Notes: generated by a model from the sequence alone, not told the origin. Counted from the first letter of the stretch, positions 49,353-58,413 are shown. The stretch is 64,000 bases of DNA from Streptomyces glaucescens (GCF_000761215.1 NZ_CP009438.1:4791501-4855500), one strand, 5' to 3'. Numbers and translations are program-made.

Positions 49353-50018
49353 TCAGCCCTCGGCCGGGGCCACCCCGATCGGGCAGGACACCCCCGTGCC
49401 GCCGATGCCGCAGTAGCCTGCCGGGTTCTTGTCGAGGTACTGCTGGTGGTACGCCTCGGCCGGGTAGAAGGGGCGGCCGGAGGCCGGGAGGATCTCCGTG
49501 GTGATGCGGCCGTAGCCCGAGGCGGTCAGGACCTTCTGGTAGGCCTCGCGGGAGGACTCGGCGGTGGCGGCCTGCTCGGGGGTGTGGGTGTAGATCGCCG
49601 AGCGGTACTGGGTGCCGACGTCGTTGCCCTGGCGGAAGCCCTGGGTCGGGTCGTGGGACTCCCAGAAGGTCTTGAGGAGGCCGTCGTAGGAGACGACGGC
49701 CGGGTCGTAGACCACGCGGACGACCTCGGTGTGGCCGGTCAGGCCCGAGCAGACCTCCTCGTAGGTGGGGTGCTCGGTGTGGCCGCCCTGGTAGCCGACC
49801 AGGGTGGTGTACACGCCTGCCGGGAGCTGCCAGAACTTGCGCTCGGCGCCCCAGAAGCAGCCCAGGCCGAAGTCGGCGGTCTCCAGGCCCTCCGGGTAGG
49901 GGCCGAGGAGCGGCGTGCCGAGGACCGTGTGGCGCTCGGGGACGGTGAAGGACGGCTCCGGGCGGCCCTTCAGCGCCTGCTCGGGGGTGGGCAGGGTGGG
50001 CGTACGGCTGAAGAGCAT
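49353..50018 (-). CDS. msrA: Peptide methionine sulfoxide reductase A
   Basis: Reduces methionine-S-sulfoxide in oxidised proteins using thioredoxin. 221 residues. The active-site GCFWGAERKFW contains the catalytic Cys; YQGGHTEHPTYEEVCSG, GRITTEILP, FYPAEAYHQQYL and the C-terminal recycling Cys in YCGIGGTGVSCPIG are present. ATG 50018 has an AAGGAGG site immediately upstream. Same strand as, and 84 bp after, the membrane-anchored paralogue gene and the M48 protease gene, so possibly part of an envelope protein-quality cluster (inference). Confidence 0.95.
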   Translation of the reverse strand: MLFSRTPTLPTPEQALKGRPEPSFTVPERHTVLGTPLLGPYPEGLETADFGLGCFWGAERKFWQLPAGVYTTLVGYQGGHTEHPTYEEVCSGLTGHTEVVRVVYDPAVVSYDGLLKTFWESHDPTQGFRQGNDVGTQYRSAIYTHTPEQAATAESSREAYQKVLTASGYGRITTEILPASGRPFYPAEAYHQQYLDKNPAGYCGIGGTGVSCPIGVAPAEG

Positions 50019-50102
50019 CGTTTCCTCCTTGGACCGGGGTACCGGGGCCGACGGCGTGGTGGTGCCGTGGTGTGGTGTCTGTGACAACGTCCGGCCGGGC
50101 GG

Positions 50103-51206
50103 TCAGATTCCGCCGCGTGACTTCAGGACCTGCGCCGCGCTGTAGTCGCGTTCCCCCGTGTACGCCCTGATCATGCCCTCCCGGCTGCCGCGGTACGACC
50201 ACGGCACCGCGTCGATGTAGCCGTCGACCAGGCGGAACTGCTCGACCGCCTCCTCGTGGCGGTCCTGCCAGAACAGCAGGCTGGCCAGCAGGTGGCGGAC
50301 CTGCGGGAGCCGCCGGTCGCCGGGGTCGGCGGCGGCCGCCGCGGCCACGTCGGCGAGGGCCGCGTCGACCGCCTCGACGACCTCCGGGCGCTTGTAGAAC
50401 TCGTCCCGGTTGAGGTCGTCGTGCGCGATGTCGTACTCGAAGTACGCCCGCAGCGGCAGCAGGGTCAGGAGCCGGCCGGGCCGGCCCCGCTCCGCCGCCG
50501 AGCGGGCGAACGCCTCCGCCAGCTCGTGCGAGCCGCACCACTTGGCGCACCAGTACTGCAGGGCGGCGGAGTGCGCGGCCAGGTGGTGCGGGTCGCGTTC
50601 CATGACCTGTGCCCAGAGCTTCTCGAAGCGGTCGTGCGGGTAGCCCTGGCCCATCGCCAGCGGCAGCTCGGCGATGAACGGGCAGGGGTCGTCACCCGCG
50701 AGGGACTGCGCGTGCGCGCACGCCTGTCCGGCCTGCTCCAGCACCCGGTGGAAGCCGGCGAACTGTTCGCCGGTGGTGTGCTGCGCGTACCCGCCGCCGC
50801 GGATCTCCCAGGCGAGGCCGATCAGCGACCTGGCGTGCACCAGGGCCGCGCCGGGGTCCTCCGGGTGCGCGGTGCGCCAGGCCAGCAGCCAGGAGTCGTC
50901 CTTCACCGCCTCGTGCGCCAGGACGCCGGCGCGCCGGTCGCGCTCCTCCCAGTCCCGCCCGGCCTCGGCCAGCCAGTCGGCGCCCTCCCGCCAGTTCCCG
51001 GCCCGGACCGTTTCGCGGACGGCCGTGGCCCGCGGGTCAGGGGCGCGGTCGTGGTCGGTGTCCAGCCGGTCGCCGGGCAGGAAGCCCAGCTTGGCCGCCG
51101 CCTTCGGCAGGTCCCCGGTGCGCACGCCGCCCGGACCCTTGGTGTGCTTGCGGAACCAGATCACGAGGCCGATGAGGAGGAGGAGCATCGGGATGACGAT
51201 GTGCAT
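50103..51206 (-). CDS. Membrane-anchored hypothetical protein, paralogue A (YWCxKW family)
   Basis: 367-residue protein. One N-terminal transmembrane helix (MHIVIPMLLLLIGLVIWFR) is followed by a long cytosolic helical domain, probably TPR/SEL-like: ALVHARSLIGLAWEIRGG, then AALQYWCAKWCGSHELA. No catalytic motif. It is clearly paralogous to the protein at 53016-54134: both share AAL-x-YWC-x-KW-x-GS-x-ELA and a similar size and layout. It starts 41 bp after the M48 peptidase gene on the same strand. Function unknown; a scaffold or substrate receptor for the protease is a hypothesis. Confidence 0.75.
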   Translation of the reverse strand: MHIVIPMLLLLIGLVIWFRKHTKGPGGVRTGDLPKAAAKLGFLPGDRLDTDHDRAPDPRATAVRETVRAGNWREGADWLAEAGRDWEERDRRAGVLAHEAVKDDSWLLAWRTAHPEDPGAALVHARSLIGLAWEIRGGGYAQHTTGEQFAGFHRVLEQAGQACAHAQSLAGDDPCPFIAELPLAMGQGYPHDRFEKLWAQVMERDPHHLAAHSAALQYWCAKWCGSHELAEAFARSAAERGRPGRLLTLLPLRAYFEYDIAHDDLNRDEFYKRPEVVEAVDAALADVAAAAAADPGDRRLPQVRHLLASLLFWQDRHEEAVEQFRLVDGYIDAVPWSYRGSREGMIRAYTGERDYSAAQVLKSRGGI

Positions 51207-51247
51207 GGGCGGGTGTCCTAGGGGAGAGGGGCGGCCGGCGGGGTCCG

Positions 51248-52846
51248 TCAGGTGGCGGGGGCCAGGAGTCTGCGCAGCTCGGTGGTGTCCGGTATGTCGT
51301 TCACCACGGCGTCCAGCGCCTGCTTCAGCCACGCCTCGTGGCCGTCCGGCAGGCGCAGCCGGGCCGCTTCGGTCCAGGACAGCTCCCAGTGCGCCCGGCC
51401 CTGGCGGGCGAGTTCCACGGTGACCAGGCGGGCGAGGCGGGCACGCAGCCGGGGCCGGGCGAACTCGCGGGCGGCGCGGCCCGTGGCGGCCTGCGCCTCG
51501 GGGGACTTGGGCAGCAGGTCGGCGAGCTGCCACAGCCGGCCCGCGTCGGCGGCGTCGAGGAACGCGGCGAGGGAGCCGTCGCCGCCCTGCGTCTCGGCGA
51601 CGGCCCGGCGCAGCGGCTCCGCGTCCTGCTCGGCCTGCCGGAGCATCGACCGGTGGACCAGGTCGGGCCAGTCCGCGGCCCGGTTCAGGCGCTGTGCCTC
51701 GGGGGTGAGGACGGCCGCCGCCAGGTCGGCGAAGGCGCGGGCGGGGTCGGTGAGCAGGGCGAGGGCGGGGCGGGCGCCGGCCGGGGTGCGGCCGTCGTCG
51801 GGGAGCTCCTCGATGCGGGCGACGCGTTCGGCGATCGGCGGGTGGGAGTCGTACGGGGACTGCTCCTGCTCGGGCAGTCCGGCGCGCAGCTCGTCGAGTT
51901 CGGCGGCGCGTGCGGCGAGCAGCCGGCGCAGTCCGCCGAAGACCTCGCCGGGCGGCGGCAGCAGGCCGGCGCCGGTGCCGAGGGTGGCGTAGGACTGCAT
52001 GTAGAAGTCGTGGGCGGCGTCCAGGACGGGAATCTCGCGCAGCGCGGAGGCGGTGGCGTCACGGCCGGCGACGCGGGCGGCGGCCAGGTCGGCGGCGAGT
52101 TCCTGCTGCCGGGCCACGCCCTGGGAGGTGCGCAGGTAGAAGGTGCCGTACCAGAGGAACGGCTTGGCGGCGAGGCGGTAGCTCAGGCCCGCCGGGCCGG
52201 GGTCGACGGCTGCGGCCTTCTTGCCGCGGGCGATCCGTCTGGCGTTCTTCCTCTCCAGCCGGGCCTGCTCCCGGGCGGCCTTCTCCTGCGACCGCTCGTG
52301 CAGGTTGGCGACGGTGCGCAGGACCTGGCGGCGGCCGCGCAGGGTGAGCGCGGTGAGGCGGGTGTCGTGGTGGGTGTAGTGGCCGAACTCGTGGGCGAGG
52401 ACGGAGCGGAGCTGGGGCTCGTTCAGGCCGGCCATCAGCGGCAGGCCGACGTACATCCGGCGGCGGCCGGGCAGCAGGCCGAGCAGCCGGGTGTCCTCGG
52501 CGACGGCCGCGTTGACGTCGCCGGTGAGCACGATCTCGTCGGGCGCCCGGGTGCCGGTGAGCTCGGCCAGCTCGCGTACGGCGGCCCACAGCCCGGGTTC
52601 GCGTTCGGGGGTGACGGAGAGGCCGGGCGGCGGCTCGTCCTTGGGAGCGCGCAGCGCGAACATGCCCTGCACGATGGGGAGCGCCACGAGCGCGCTGATG
52701 AACCAGATCTTGGCGGTCAGGGCGCCGACGCCGGCCTCGGCGAAGGCCCAGTCGACGGCGGCCAGGGCGCCGAGCATGACGAAGCCGAGCAGATAGAAGC
52801 CGGCGAGCAGGACGAGGGCGCGCAGCGCGCGCAGAGTTGCGCCCAT
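51248..52846 (-). CDS. M48-family membrane zinc metalloprotease
   Basis: 532-residue membrane protease. Two N-terminal helices (ALVLLAGFYLLGFVMLGALAAV and KIWFISALVALPIVQGMFAL) precede the M48 domain with zinc motif VLAHEFGHYTHHDTRL. A second catalytic Glu candidate is in RQQELAADLAAARVAG, giving the HEFGH...EADxxA pattern of HtpX/Ste24-like proteases. The C-terminal ~200 residues are soluble. ATG 52846 (MGATLRA) has GGGGGAA upstream. It lies between two paralogous membrane-anchored proteins on the same strand, suggesting a functional group. Confidence 0.9.
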   Translation of the reverse strand: MGATLRALRALVLLAGFYLLGFVMLGALAAVDWAFAEAGVGALTAKIWFISALVALPIVQGMFALRAPKDEPPPGLSVTPEREPGLWAAVRELAELTGTRAPDEIVLTGDVNAAVAEDTRLLGLLPGRRRMYVGLPLMAGLNEPQLRSVLAHEFGHYTHHDTRLTALTLRGRRQVLRTVANLHERSQEKAAREQARLERKNARRIARGKKAAAVDPGPAGLSYRLAAKPFLWYGTFYLRTSQGVARQQELAADLAAARVAGRDATASALREIPVLDAAHDFYMQSYATLGTGAGLLPPPGEVFGGLRRLLAARAAELDELRAGLPEQEQSPYDSHPPIAERVARIEELPDDGRTPAGARPALALLTDPARAFADLAAAVLTPEAQRLNRAADWPDLVHRSMLRQAEQDAEPLRRAVAETQGGDGSLAAFLDAADAGRLWQLADLLPKSPEAQAATGRAAREFARPRLRARLARLVTVELARQGRAHWELSWTEAARLRLPDGHEAWLKQALDAVVNDIPDTTELRRLLAPAT

Positions 52847-53015
52847 GTCGGGCTGTTCCCCCCACAGCATTGCTGAAAATGGACATGGCAAAGGCCATAT
52901 GGGGGGAACGATGCCTTATCCCAGGTCAGGGGGGCAACGTCATTTGGTGCACTGGTCCCTTGAGTCCGCGGCCGCGGATCGGGCGCGGCGGCCGGTCCCG
53001 GTCGCGGACGCCCGC

Positions 53016-54134
53016 TCAGTGCGGCAGCGTCGCCGGGCTGCCGCCGTTCGCCTCGTAGCCCGCCACGGCCAGGGCGCGGTAGACCGCGAACTCCGCCGCC
53101 GGGTCCGGTGACAGCGTCCACGGCAGGGCGCCGACATGACCGTCCACGTGGATCAGCTGGTCCATGGCCTCCGCCCAGCGCTCGCCCCGCACCAGGAAGA
53201 ACACCAGCAGATGGCGGACGTGCGCCAGCATCGGGTCGTCGGCGCGGGCCGAGTGGACCGCGTGCAACGCGCCGTGCACCGCCTTGGTCACGACCTCGCT
53301 CTGATAGAACCCGCTGACCAGGTTGACCTCGGGCAGGTGCTCGAAGACCGAGAACAGCGGCATCGCCGCCAGCAGGGAACCCTGCGGCGCGCGGGCCGCC
53401 GCGGCCTCCGCGAAGGAGGTCGCCAGCTCACGCGAGCCGTGCCACTTCTCGCACCAGTAGTGGAGGGCGGCGAGGTGCGCCCCCATGTGGTTCGGCGCGC
53501 GGTCCAGGATCTTCAGCCAGAGCTGCTCGAACTCCGCGCGCGGATAGGCGAGGCCGCGGGCCACCGACAGCTCGATGATGTACGGGATCGGGTCGCCGGG
53601 GGCGAGCAGCGCCGCGTCGGCGCAGGCCGCCCTCGCCTCCTCCATGATGATCCGGAACGCGTCCGTGCCGGGCGTCGCCGTCCGCCAGGCCTGCTGGACC
53701 AGGAATTCGGCGTGCACCGCCGCGCCGCCCGCGTCCTTGGGCTGCTCCGCCCGCCAGACCCGCAGCCACTGGCCGCCGGGCGCCTCCACGGCGTCGCCCG
53801 GGCGCTGCTGGAGCTCCAGGGAGGCGGCGCCCGCGAAGGCCTGCACGCGCTGCCAGCGCAGCTCGCCCGCCGCCTCGGTGCCGGCCAGCAGCTGGGCCGC
53901 CGCGCGGTGGTCCTGGGTGCGCTGCACCAGGTCCAGGACGTCCAGCAGGTCCTGGTCGGGGCCGGGCATCCGCACGTCCAGCTCCTCCTGGCGGACGAAG
54001 CCGTAGTTCGCCGGGTCCGCGGCGTCCGGGTGACCGGGCGGGACCTGCTCGATCATGCCGCGCCGGCGCCTGAGGTAGGGGAGCAGCACGAAGCTCAGCA
54101 TGAGCAGTGCCATCAGGACCCAGAGAATCTCCAT
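53016..54134 (-). CDS. Membrane-anchored hypothetical protein, paralogue B (YWCxKW family)
   Basis: 372-residue protein with one N-terminal transmembrane helix (WVLMALLMLSFVLLPYL), a basic stop-transfer stretch (RRRRG), and a mostly helical cytosolic domain. The core AALHYWCEKWHGSRELATSF aligns with the protein at 50103-51206, as do the flanking DPIPYIIELSVARGLAYP and MLAHVRHLLVFFLVRGERW segments. No known catalytic motif. ATG 54134. It lies 169 bp upstream of the M48 protease gene on the same strand. Function unknown. Confidence 0.75.
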   Translation of the reverse strand: MEILWVLMALLMLSFVLLPYLRRRRGMIEQVPPGHPDAADPANYGFVRQEELDVRMPGPDQDLLDVLDLVQRTQDHRAAAQLLAGTEAAGELRWQRVQAFAGAASLELQQRPGDAVEAPGGQWLRVWRAEQPKDAGGAAVHAEFLVQQAWRTATPGTDAFRIIMEEARAACADAALLAPGDPIPYIIELSVARGLAYPRAEFEQLWLKILDRAPNHMGAHLAALHYWCEKWHGSRELATSFAEAAAARAPQGSLLAAMPLFSVFEHLPEVNLVSGFYQSEVVTKAVHGALHAVHSARADDPMLAHVRHLLVFFLVRGERWAEAMDQLIHVDGHVGALPWTLSPDPAAEFAVYRALAVAGYEANGGSPATLPH

Positions 54135-54322
54135 GCCCCAAGCGTTCCAGACGCCTGTGACACTTGGCCAACCCGGTCCGCGGCCTGTGGACGACGGGCT
54201 GTGGAAAACCCCCGCGGCACACGGTGCCCCGCCGCCGCGCGGCCGGGTGCTCCGCGGACGAGGGTTTCCCCCGTCTGTCAGCGCACGTCATCCACTCCGT
54301 TCGCGCATTACGCTCGGTGCAC

Positions 54323-55477
54323 ATGAGCGACAGGCACATCAGTCAGCACTTCGAGACGCTCGCGATCCACGCGGGCAACACCGCCGACCCCCTGACCGGC
54401 GCGGTCGTCCCGCCCATCTACCAGGTGTCGACCTACAAGCAGGACGGCGTGGGCGGGCTGCGCGGCGGCTACGAGTACAGCCGCAGCGCCAACCCCACCA
54501 GGACCGCCCTGGAGGAGAACCTCGCCGCCCTGGAGGGCGGGCGCCGGGGTCTCGCGTTCGCGTCCGGACTGGCGGCCGAGGACTGCCTGCTGCGCACGCT
54601 GCTCAGCCCCGGCGACCACGTGGTCATCCCGAACGACGCGTACGGCGGCACCTTCCGGCTGTTCGCCAAGGTCGTCTCCCGCTGGGGCGTGGAGTGGTCG
54701 GTCGCGGACACCGCCGACCCGGCCGCCGTACGGGCCGCGATCACCCCGAAGACCAAGGCCGTGTGGGTCGAGACGCCGTCCAACCCGCTCCTCGGCATCA
54801 CCGACATCGCCGCCGTCGCCCAGGTCGCCCGGGACGCGGGCGCCCGGCTCGTCGTCGACAACACCTTCGCCACCCCTTACCTCCAGCAGCCGCTGGCGCT
54901 CGGCGCGGACGTCGTCGTGCACTCGCTGACCAAGTACATGGGCGGCCACTCGGACGTCGTCGGCGGCGCCCTGATCACCGCCGACGAGACGCTGGGCGAG
55001 GAACTGGCGTACCACCAGAACGCCATGGGCGCGGTCGCCGGGCCGTTCGACTCGTGGCTGGTGCTGCGCGGCACCAAGACGCTGTCGGTGCGCATGGACC
55101 GGCACAGCGAGAACGCCACGAGGATCGCCGACATGCTGACCCGGCACGCGCGCGTGACCCGCGTGCTCTACCCCGGCCTGCCCGACCACCCCGGGCACGA
55201 GGTCGCCGCCAAGCAGATGCGGGCGTTCGGCGGCATGGTCTCCTTCCGGGTCGAGGGCGGCGAGGAGGCGGCGGTCGAGGTGTGCAACCGCGCGAAGATC
55301 TTCACGCTCGGCGAGTCCCTGGGCGGTGTCGAGTCGCTGATCGAGCACCCCGGGCGGATGACGCACGCCTCCGCGGCCGGCTCCGCGCTGGAGGTCCCGG
55401 GCGACCTGGTGCGCCTCTCGGTGGGCATCGAGAACGTCGACGACCTGCTGGAGGACCTCCAGCAGGCGCTCGGCTGA
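54323..55477 (+). CDS. metB: Cystathionine gamma-synthase
   Basis: PLP enzyme of trans-sulfuration: O-succinyl- or O-acetylhomoserine plus cysteine to cystathionine. 384 residues. Motifs are ETLAIHAGNTADPLTGAVV, YEYSRSANPTRTALEENLAALE, the PLP-ring Tyr/Asp segment VVDNTFATPYLQQPL, and the PLP Lys in VHSLTKYMGGHSDVVGGAL. The C-terminal ESLIEHPGRMTHAS is typical of gamma-synthases and lyases. ATG 54323. Cystathionine gamma-lyase activity cannot be excluded from sequence alone. Confidence 0.92.
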   Translation: MSDRHISQHFETLAIHAGNTADPLTGAVVPPIYQVSTYKQDGVGGLRGGYEYSRSANPTRTALEENLAALEGGRRGLAFASGLAAEDCLLRTLLSPGDHVVIPNDAYGGTFRLFAKVVSRWGVEWSVADTADPAAVRAAITPKTKAVWVETPSNPLLGITDIAAVAQVARDAGARLVVDNTFATPYLQQPLALGADVVVHSLTKYMGGHSDVVGGALITADETLGEELAYHQNAMGAVAGPFDSWLVLRGTKTLSVRMDRHSENATRIADMLTRHARVTRVLYPGLPDHPGHEVAAKQMRAFGGMVSFRVEGGEEAAVEVCNRAKIFTLGESLGGVESLIEHPGRMTHASAAGSALEVPGDLVRLSVGIENVDDLLEDLQQALG

Positions 55478-55487
55478 CCGGCGTCGC

Positions 55488-55739
55488 TCACCAGCCCGTG
55501 AGCGGTGGGGTCGTCCGGGACGGCGGCTCCACCCACGGGCGTGCGGTCAGCGCCCACACCGTGAACGCCACGACCGCCGCGAGCAGCAGCAGCGCGGCCA
55601 CGCGGCGGGCGAGCACCCGGCGGCGCAGCAGCCGGCCCCCGCGGCGCAGCACCTGCGCGTACAGGTCGGGCGGCACCGTCGCCGGGCCGGCCCGTTCCAT
55701 GATCCGCCGCGCGGCGGCCTCCCGCTCCTGCCGGTTCAC
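55488..55739 (-). CDS. Small membrane protein coupled to the sigma-like gene
   Basis: 83 residues: a cytosolic N-terminus with many Arg (RQEREAAARRIMERAG, VLRRGGRLLRRRVLARR), one transmembrane helix (VAALLLLAAVVAFTVWAL) and a short external tail (PWVEPPSRTTPPLTGW). The GTG start overlaps the stop of the sigma-like gene as GTGA, so the two are translationally coupled. By size and position it resembles a minimal anti-sigma factor, but it lacks a zinc-binding HxxxCxxC motif. Function unproven. Convergent with metB. Confidence 0.7.
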   Translation of the reverse strand: MNRQEREAAARRIMERAGPATVPPDLYAQVLRRGGRLLRRRVLARRVAALLLLAAVVAFTVWALTARPWVEPPSRTTPPLTGW

Positions 55740-56227
55740 CGGGACACCGCCTGCGGCGCCGAGCCGTGCGGCGGGTGCAGCAGGGTCGCCGTGGCGCGGT
55801 CGCAGACCGTGCGGACGCGTTCCCGGGGCAGGCCCAGCAGCGCGGCGGTCTGCTCCTCGGCGACCCCTTCGAACAGCCGCAGGACGAGGATCAGCCGCTC
55901 CTGCGGGGCGAGCCGGGAAAGCGCGGTCCCGGGGCCCGGGCGGAACCGGTCCAGGACGCCGCCGTGGTGGTGCCAGGCCGCGCGGGCGAACCGGGTGGCC
56001 AGGTACTGGCGGGCCCGGTCGTACGGATCCTCGCCGCGCAGCCCGTCCCAGCACGCGTACGTGTGCGCGAGGGCGAGGGTGAGCAGCCGCCGCGCGCGCG
56101 GGTTGTCGTGCGGGGACTCCGCCGTGAGCAGGGTGGCGGTGTGCAGCAGCCGGCCGGCCGCGCCCGCCGTGAACGCCTCGAACTCCCGGGTCCGGCGCCT
56201 GCCGTCGGACACCCGCCGCTGTCGCAC
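55736..56227 (-). CDS. Degenerate sigma factor-like protein (SigE-family type)
   Basis: 163 residues with sigma-factor architecture. A helical region-2-like part (FEAFTAGAAGRLLHTATLLT, LTLALAHTYACWDGLRGEDP, ARQYLATRFARAAWHHH) precedes a clear region 4 helix-turn-helix (LAPQERLILVLRLFEGVAEE, LLGLPRERVRTVCDRA). Region 2 lacks the usual acidic DxxQ(D/E) core-binding stretch (NPRARRLL instead of AEDLLQ), so normal holoenzyme function is uncertain. GTG 56227 has GGGGGAGG upstream. Coupled to the small membrane protein gene downstream. Confidence 0.75.
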   Translation of the reverse strand: MRQRRVSDGRRRTREFEAFTAGAAGRLLHTATLLTAESPHDNPRARRLLTLALAHTYACWDGLRGEDPYDRARQYLATRFARAAWHHHGGVLDRFRPGPGTALSRLAPQERLILVLRLFEGVAEEQTAALLGLPRERVRTVCDRATATLLHPPHGSAPQAVSR

Positions 56228-56360
56228 CGCGCCTCCCCCGTGACCCCGGGACACCGGCCCCGGCACCACCACGGGGCCCGGTCTCATATGAGGGCAGGGG
56301 CGGTCTTTCGGTCAAGAGCTGTGCACGCCTCGCGCGCGGGCGGCCGCCCGCGGCGCGGGC

Positions 56361-56879
56361 TCAGGACTGCGCCGCCGGCTCCGTCACCGTCGCCGCCGAC
56401 ATCCGGTCGGAGAGCGCGACATTGAAGCGGGTGAGGAGCGCGCAGAACGCCTCGCGCTCCTCCGGCGCCCAGTCCTGCGTCAACTCGGCCATCAGCTGAC
56501 GCCTGGACGAGCGCACCTCCTCCAGCCGCGACAGGCCCCGCGGGGACAGCTGGAGCACGACGGCCCGGCCGTCCTCGGGGTGCGAGGTGCGCTTGACGAG
56601 ACCGGAGTCGACGAGCGGGGCGACCTGCCGGGTGACCGTCGAGGAGTCGATGCCCATGCTGCAGGCGAGCGCCTTGACGCCCATCGGCCCCTCCTTGTCG
56701 AGCCGGTTGAGCAGCAGATACGCGGCGCGGTCCATGGAGTTGCGCACCTGTCCGACGCCGCCGAGCCGGGTCTGTTCGGCACGGCGGGCGAACACCGCCA
56801 CCTCGTGCTGGAGCGTGTCGAGAAGACCGGTGTCACCGACGGTCGTCATGTCCATCGACATGTCAGGTGTTGTGGGCAT
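56361..56879 (-). CDS. MarR-family transcriptional regulator
   Basis: 172-residue MarR-type winged-helix repressor. The HTH region is GVKALACSMGIDSSTVTRQVAPLVDSGLV and the wing is KRTSHPEDGRAVVLQLSPRG. Dimerisation helices lie at both ends. ATG 56879 gives the listed length; ATG 56861 or 56852 are possible. Its divergent neighbour, about 145 bp away, is threonine ammonia-lyase. The ligand and target are unknown; self-regulation of the divergent promoter region is likely by analogy. Confidence 0.88.
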   Translation of the reverse strand: MPTTPDMSMDMTTVGDTGLLDTLQHEVAVFARRAEQTRLGGVGQVRNSMDRAAYLLLNRLDKEGPMGVKALACSMGIDSSTVTRQVAPLVDSGLVKRTSHPEDGRAVVLQLSPRGLSRLEEVRSSRRQLMAELTQDWAPEEREAFCALLTRFNVALSDRMSAATVTEPAAQS

Positions 56880-57023
56880 GGCCGGGGGCTCACTTCATGA
56901 AGGGGTGCTGGGTTGGGGGACAGGGTACGCGGCCCGGACGCGGGTCGTACCGGCGCTGCGCAAACCCGTCTCGGAGGTTGGTCACACCCCGGCGTCCCGC
57001 CCGTGAACTGCGATGCTTGAACC

Positions 57024-58253
57024 ATGAGCCACCGCACCGCCGACCCCCTTCGGACCGTCACCCTCGACGACGTACTCGGTGCCCAGAAGATGCTCACGGA
57101 GATCGCCCGGGTGACGGCCATGGAAGGCAGCCGCCACCTCACCCAGCTGGTCGGCGCACCGGTCCACCTCAAGTGCGAGAACCTCCAGCGGACGGGTTCG
57201 TTCAAGCTGCGCGGCGCCTACGTGCGGATCGCCGGGCTGCTGCCCGAGGAGCGGGCAGCCGGGGTGGTCGCCGCGAGCGCGGGCAACCACGCGCAGGGGG
57301 TGGCGCTCGCGTCGGCGCTGCTCGGGGTGCGGGCGACGGTGTTCATGCCGAAGGGCGCCCCGCTGCCGAAGATCAGCGCGACCCGGGAGTACGGCGCCGA
57401 GGTGCGCCTGCACGGCCACGTGGTCGACGAGACGCTGGCCGCCGCCCAGGAGTACGCGACCCGCACCGGCGCGGTGTTCATCCACCCCTTCGACCACCCC
57501 GACGTCATCGCGGGCCAGGGCACGGTCGGCCTGGAGATCCTGGAGCAGTGCCCGGAGGTGCGCACCGTCGTCGTCGGCATCGGCGGCGGCGGGCTCGCGG
57601 CGGGCATCGCGGTCGCGGTGAAGGCACTGCGGCCGGACGTGCGCATCATCGGCGTGCAGGCGGCGGGCGCGGCGGCCTACCCGCCCTCGCTCGCGGCCGG
57701 GCGCCCGGTCCCGGTCGAGAACCCGGTGACGATGGCCGACGGCATCAAGGTCGGCCGGCCCGGCGACGTGCCGTTCGCGCTCGTCGGCGCGCTGGTCGAC
57801 GAGGTCCGCACGGTCACCGAGGACGAGCTGTCCACCGCGCTGCTGCTCTGCCTGGAGCGGGCGAAACTGGTCGTGGAGCCGGCCGGGGCGAGCCCGGTCG
57901 CGGCCCTGCTGAGCGACCCCGGCTCGTTCGAGGGGCCGGTGGTGGCGGTGCTGTCGGGCGGCAACGTCGACCCCGTGCTGATGCAGCGCGTGCTGCGGCA
58001 CGGCATGGCCGCGCAGGGCCGCTACCTCGCCGTCCGGCTGCGCCTGACGGACCGCCCGGGGGCGCTGGCGACGCTGCTGGGGGTGCTGTCGCTGGCCGAC
58101 GCCAACGTCCTCGACGTGAGCCACGTCCGGACCGATCCACGGCTCGGGCTCACGGAGGCGGAGGTGGAGCTGCACCTGGAGACGAAGGGCCCGGCCCACT
58201 GCGCCGAGGTGGGCGAGGCGCTGCGCGCGGCGGGCTACACGGTCATCGGCTGA
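57024..58253 (+). CDS. ilvA: Threonine ammonia-lyase (biosynthetic/catabolic threonine dehydratase)
   Basis: Converts L-threonine to 2-oxobutyrate and ammonia for isoleucine synthesis. 409 residues. The PLP Lys is in LQRTGSFKLRGAYVRI, the Gly loop is AASAGNHAQGVALAS, and the tetra-Gly phosphate cup is VVVGIGGGGLAAGIAVA. A single C-terminal ACT-like domain (about residues 335-409; RYLAVRLRLTDRPGALATLL) suggests allosteric control by a branched-chain amino acid. ATG 57024. Some relatives are named tdcB; the ACT domain argues for the regulated form. Confidence 0.93.
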   Translation: MSHRTADPLRTVTLDDVLGAQKMLTEIARVTAMEGSRHLTQLVGAPVHLKCENLQRTGSFKLRGAYVRIAGLLPEERAAGVVAASAGNHAQGVALASALLGVRATVFMPKGAPLPKISATREYGAEVRLHGHVVDETLAAAQEYATRTGAVFIHPFDHPDVIAGQGTVGLEILEQCPEVRTVVVGIGGGGLAAGIAVAVKALRPDVRIIGVQAAGAAAYPPSLAAGRPVPVENPVTMADGIKVGRPGDVPFALVGALVDEVRTVTEDELSTALLLCLERAKLVVEPAGASPVAALLSDPGSFEGPVVAVLSGGNVDPVLMQRVLRHGMAAQGRYLAVRLRLTDRPGALATLLGVLSLADANVLDVSHVRTDPRLGLTEAEVELHLETKGPAHCAEVGEALRAAGYTVIG

Positions 58254-58285
58254 CCGCGCCGCACCGGCACCGCCGGGGCCCGGCC

Positions 58286-58339
58286 GAGCGCCGGGGAACG
58301 GCGGAGTGCCGGGGAACGGCGGAGCGCCGGGGTACGGCG
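58286..58339 (+). repeat. Three tandem 18-bp repeats
   Basis: Units 58286-58303, 58304-58321 and 58322-58339 follow GAGCGCCGGGGAACGGCG with one change each. They lie between convergent ilvA and greA. Confidence 0.75.
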
Positions 58340-58356
58340 GAGCGGCGCGCGGTACG

Positions 58357-58394
58357 GCCGCGCCCCCGGTGCGACGTGGCACCGGGGGCGCGGC
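58357..58394. terminator. Bidirectional hairpin terminator
   Basis: Perfect 16-bp arms (58357-58372 and 58379-58394) with a 6-bp loop, between convergent ilvA and greA. Confidence 0.88.
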
Positions 58395-58413
58395 GGAGCG
58401 TGACGGCGGCGGG

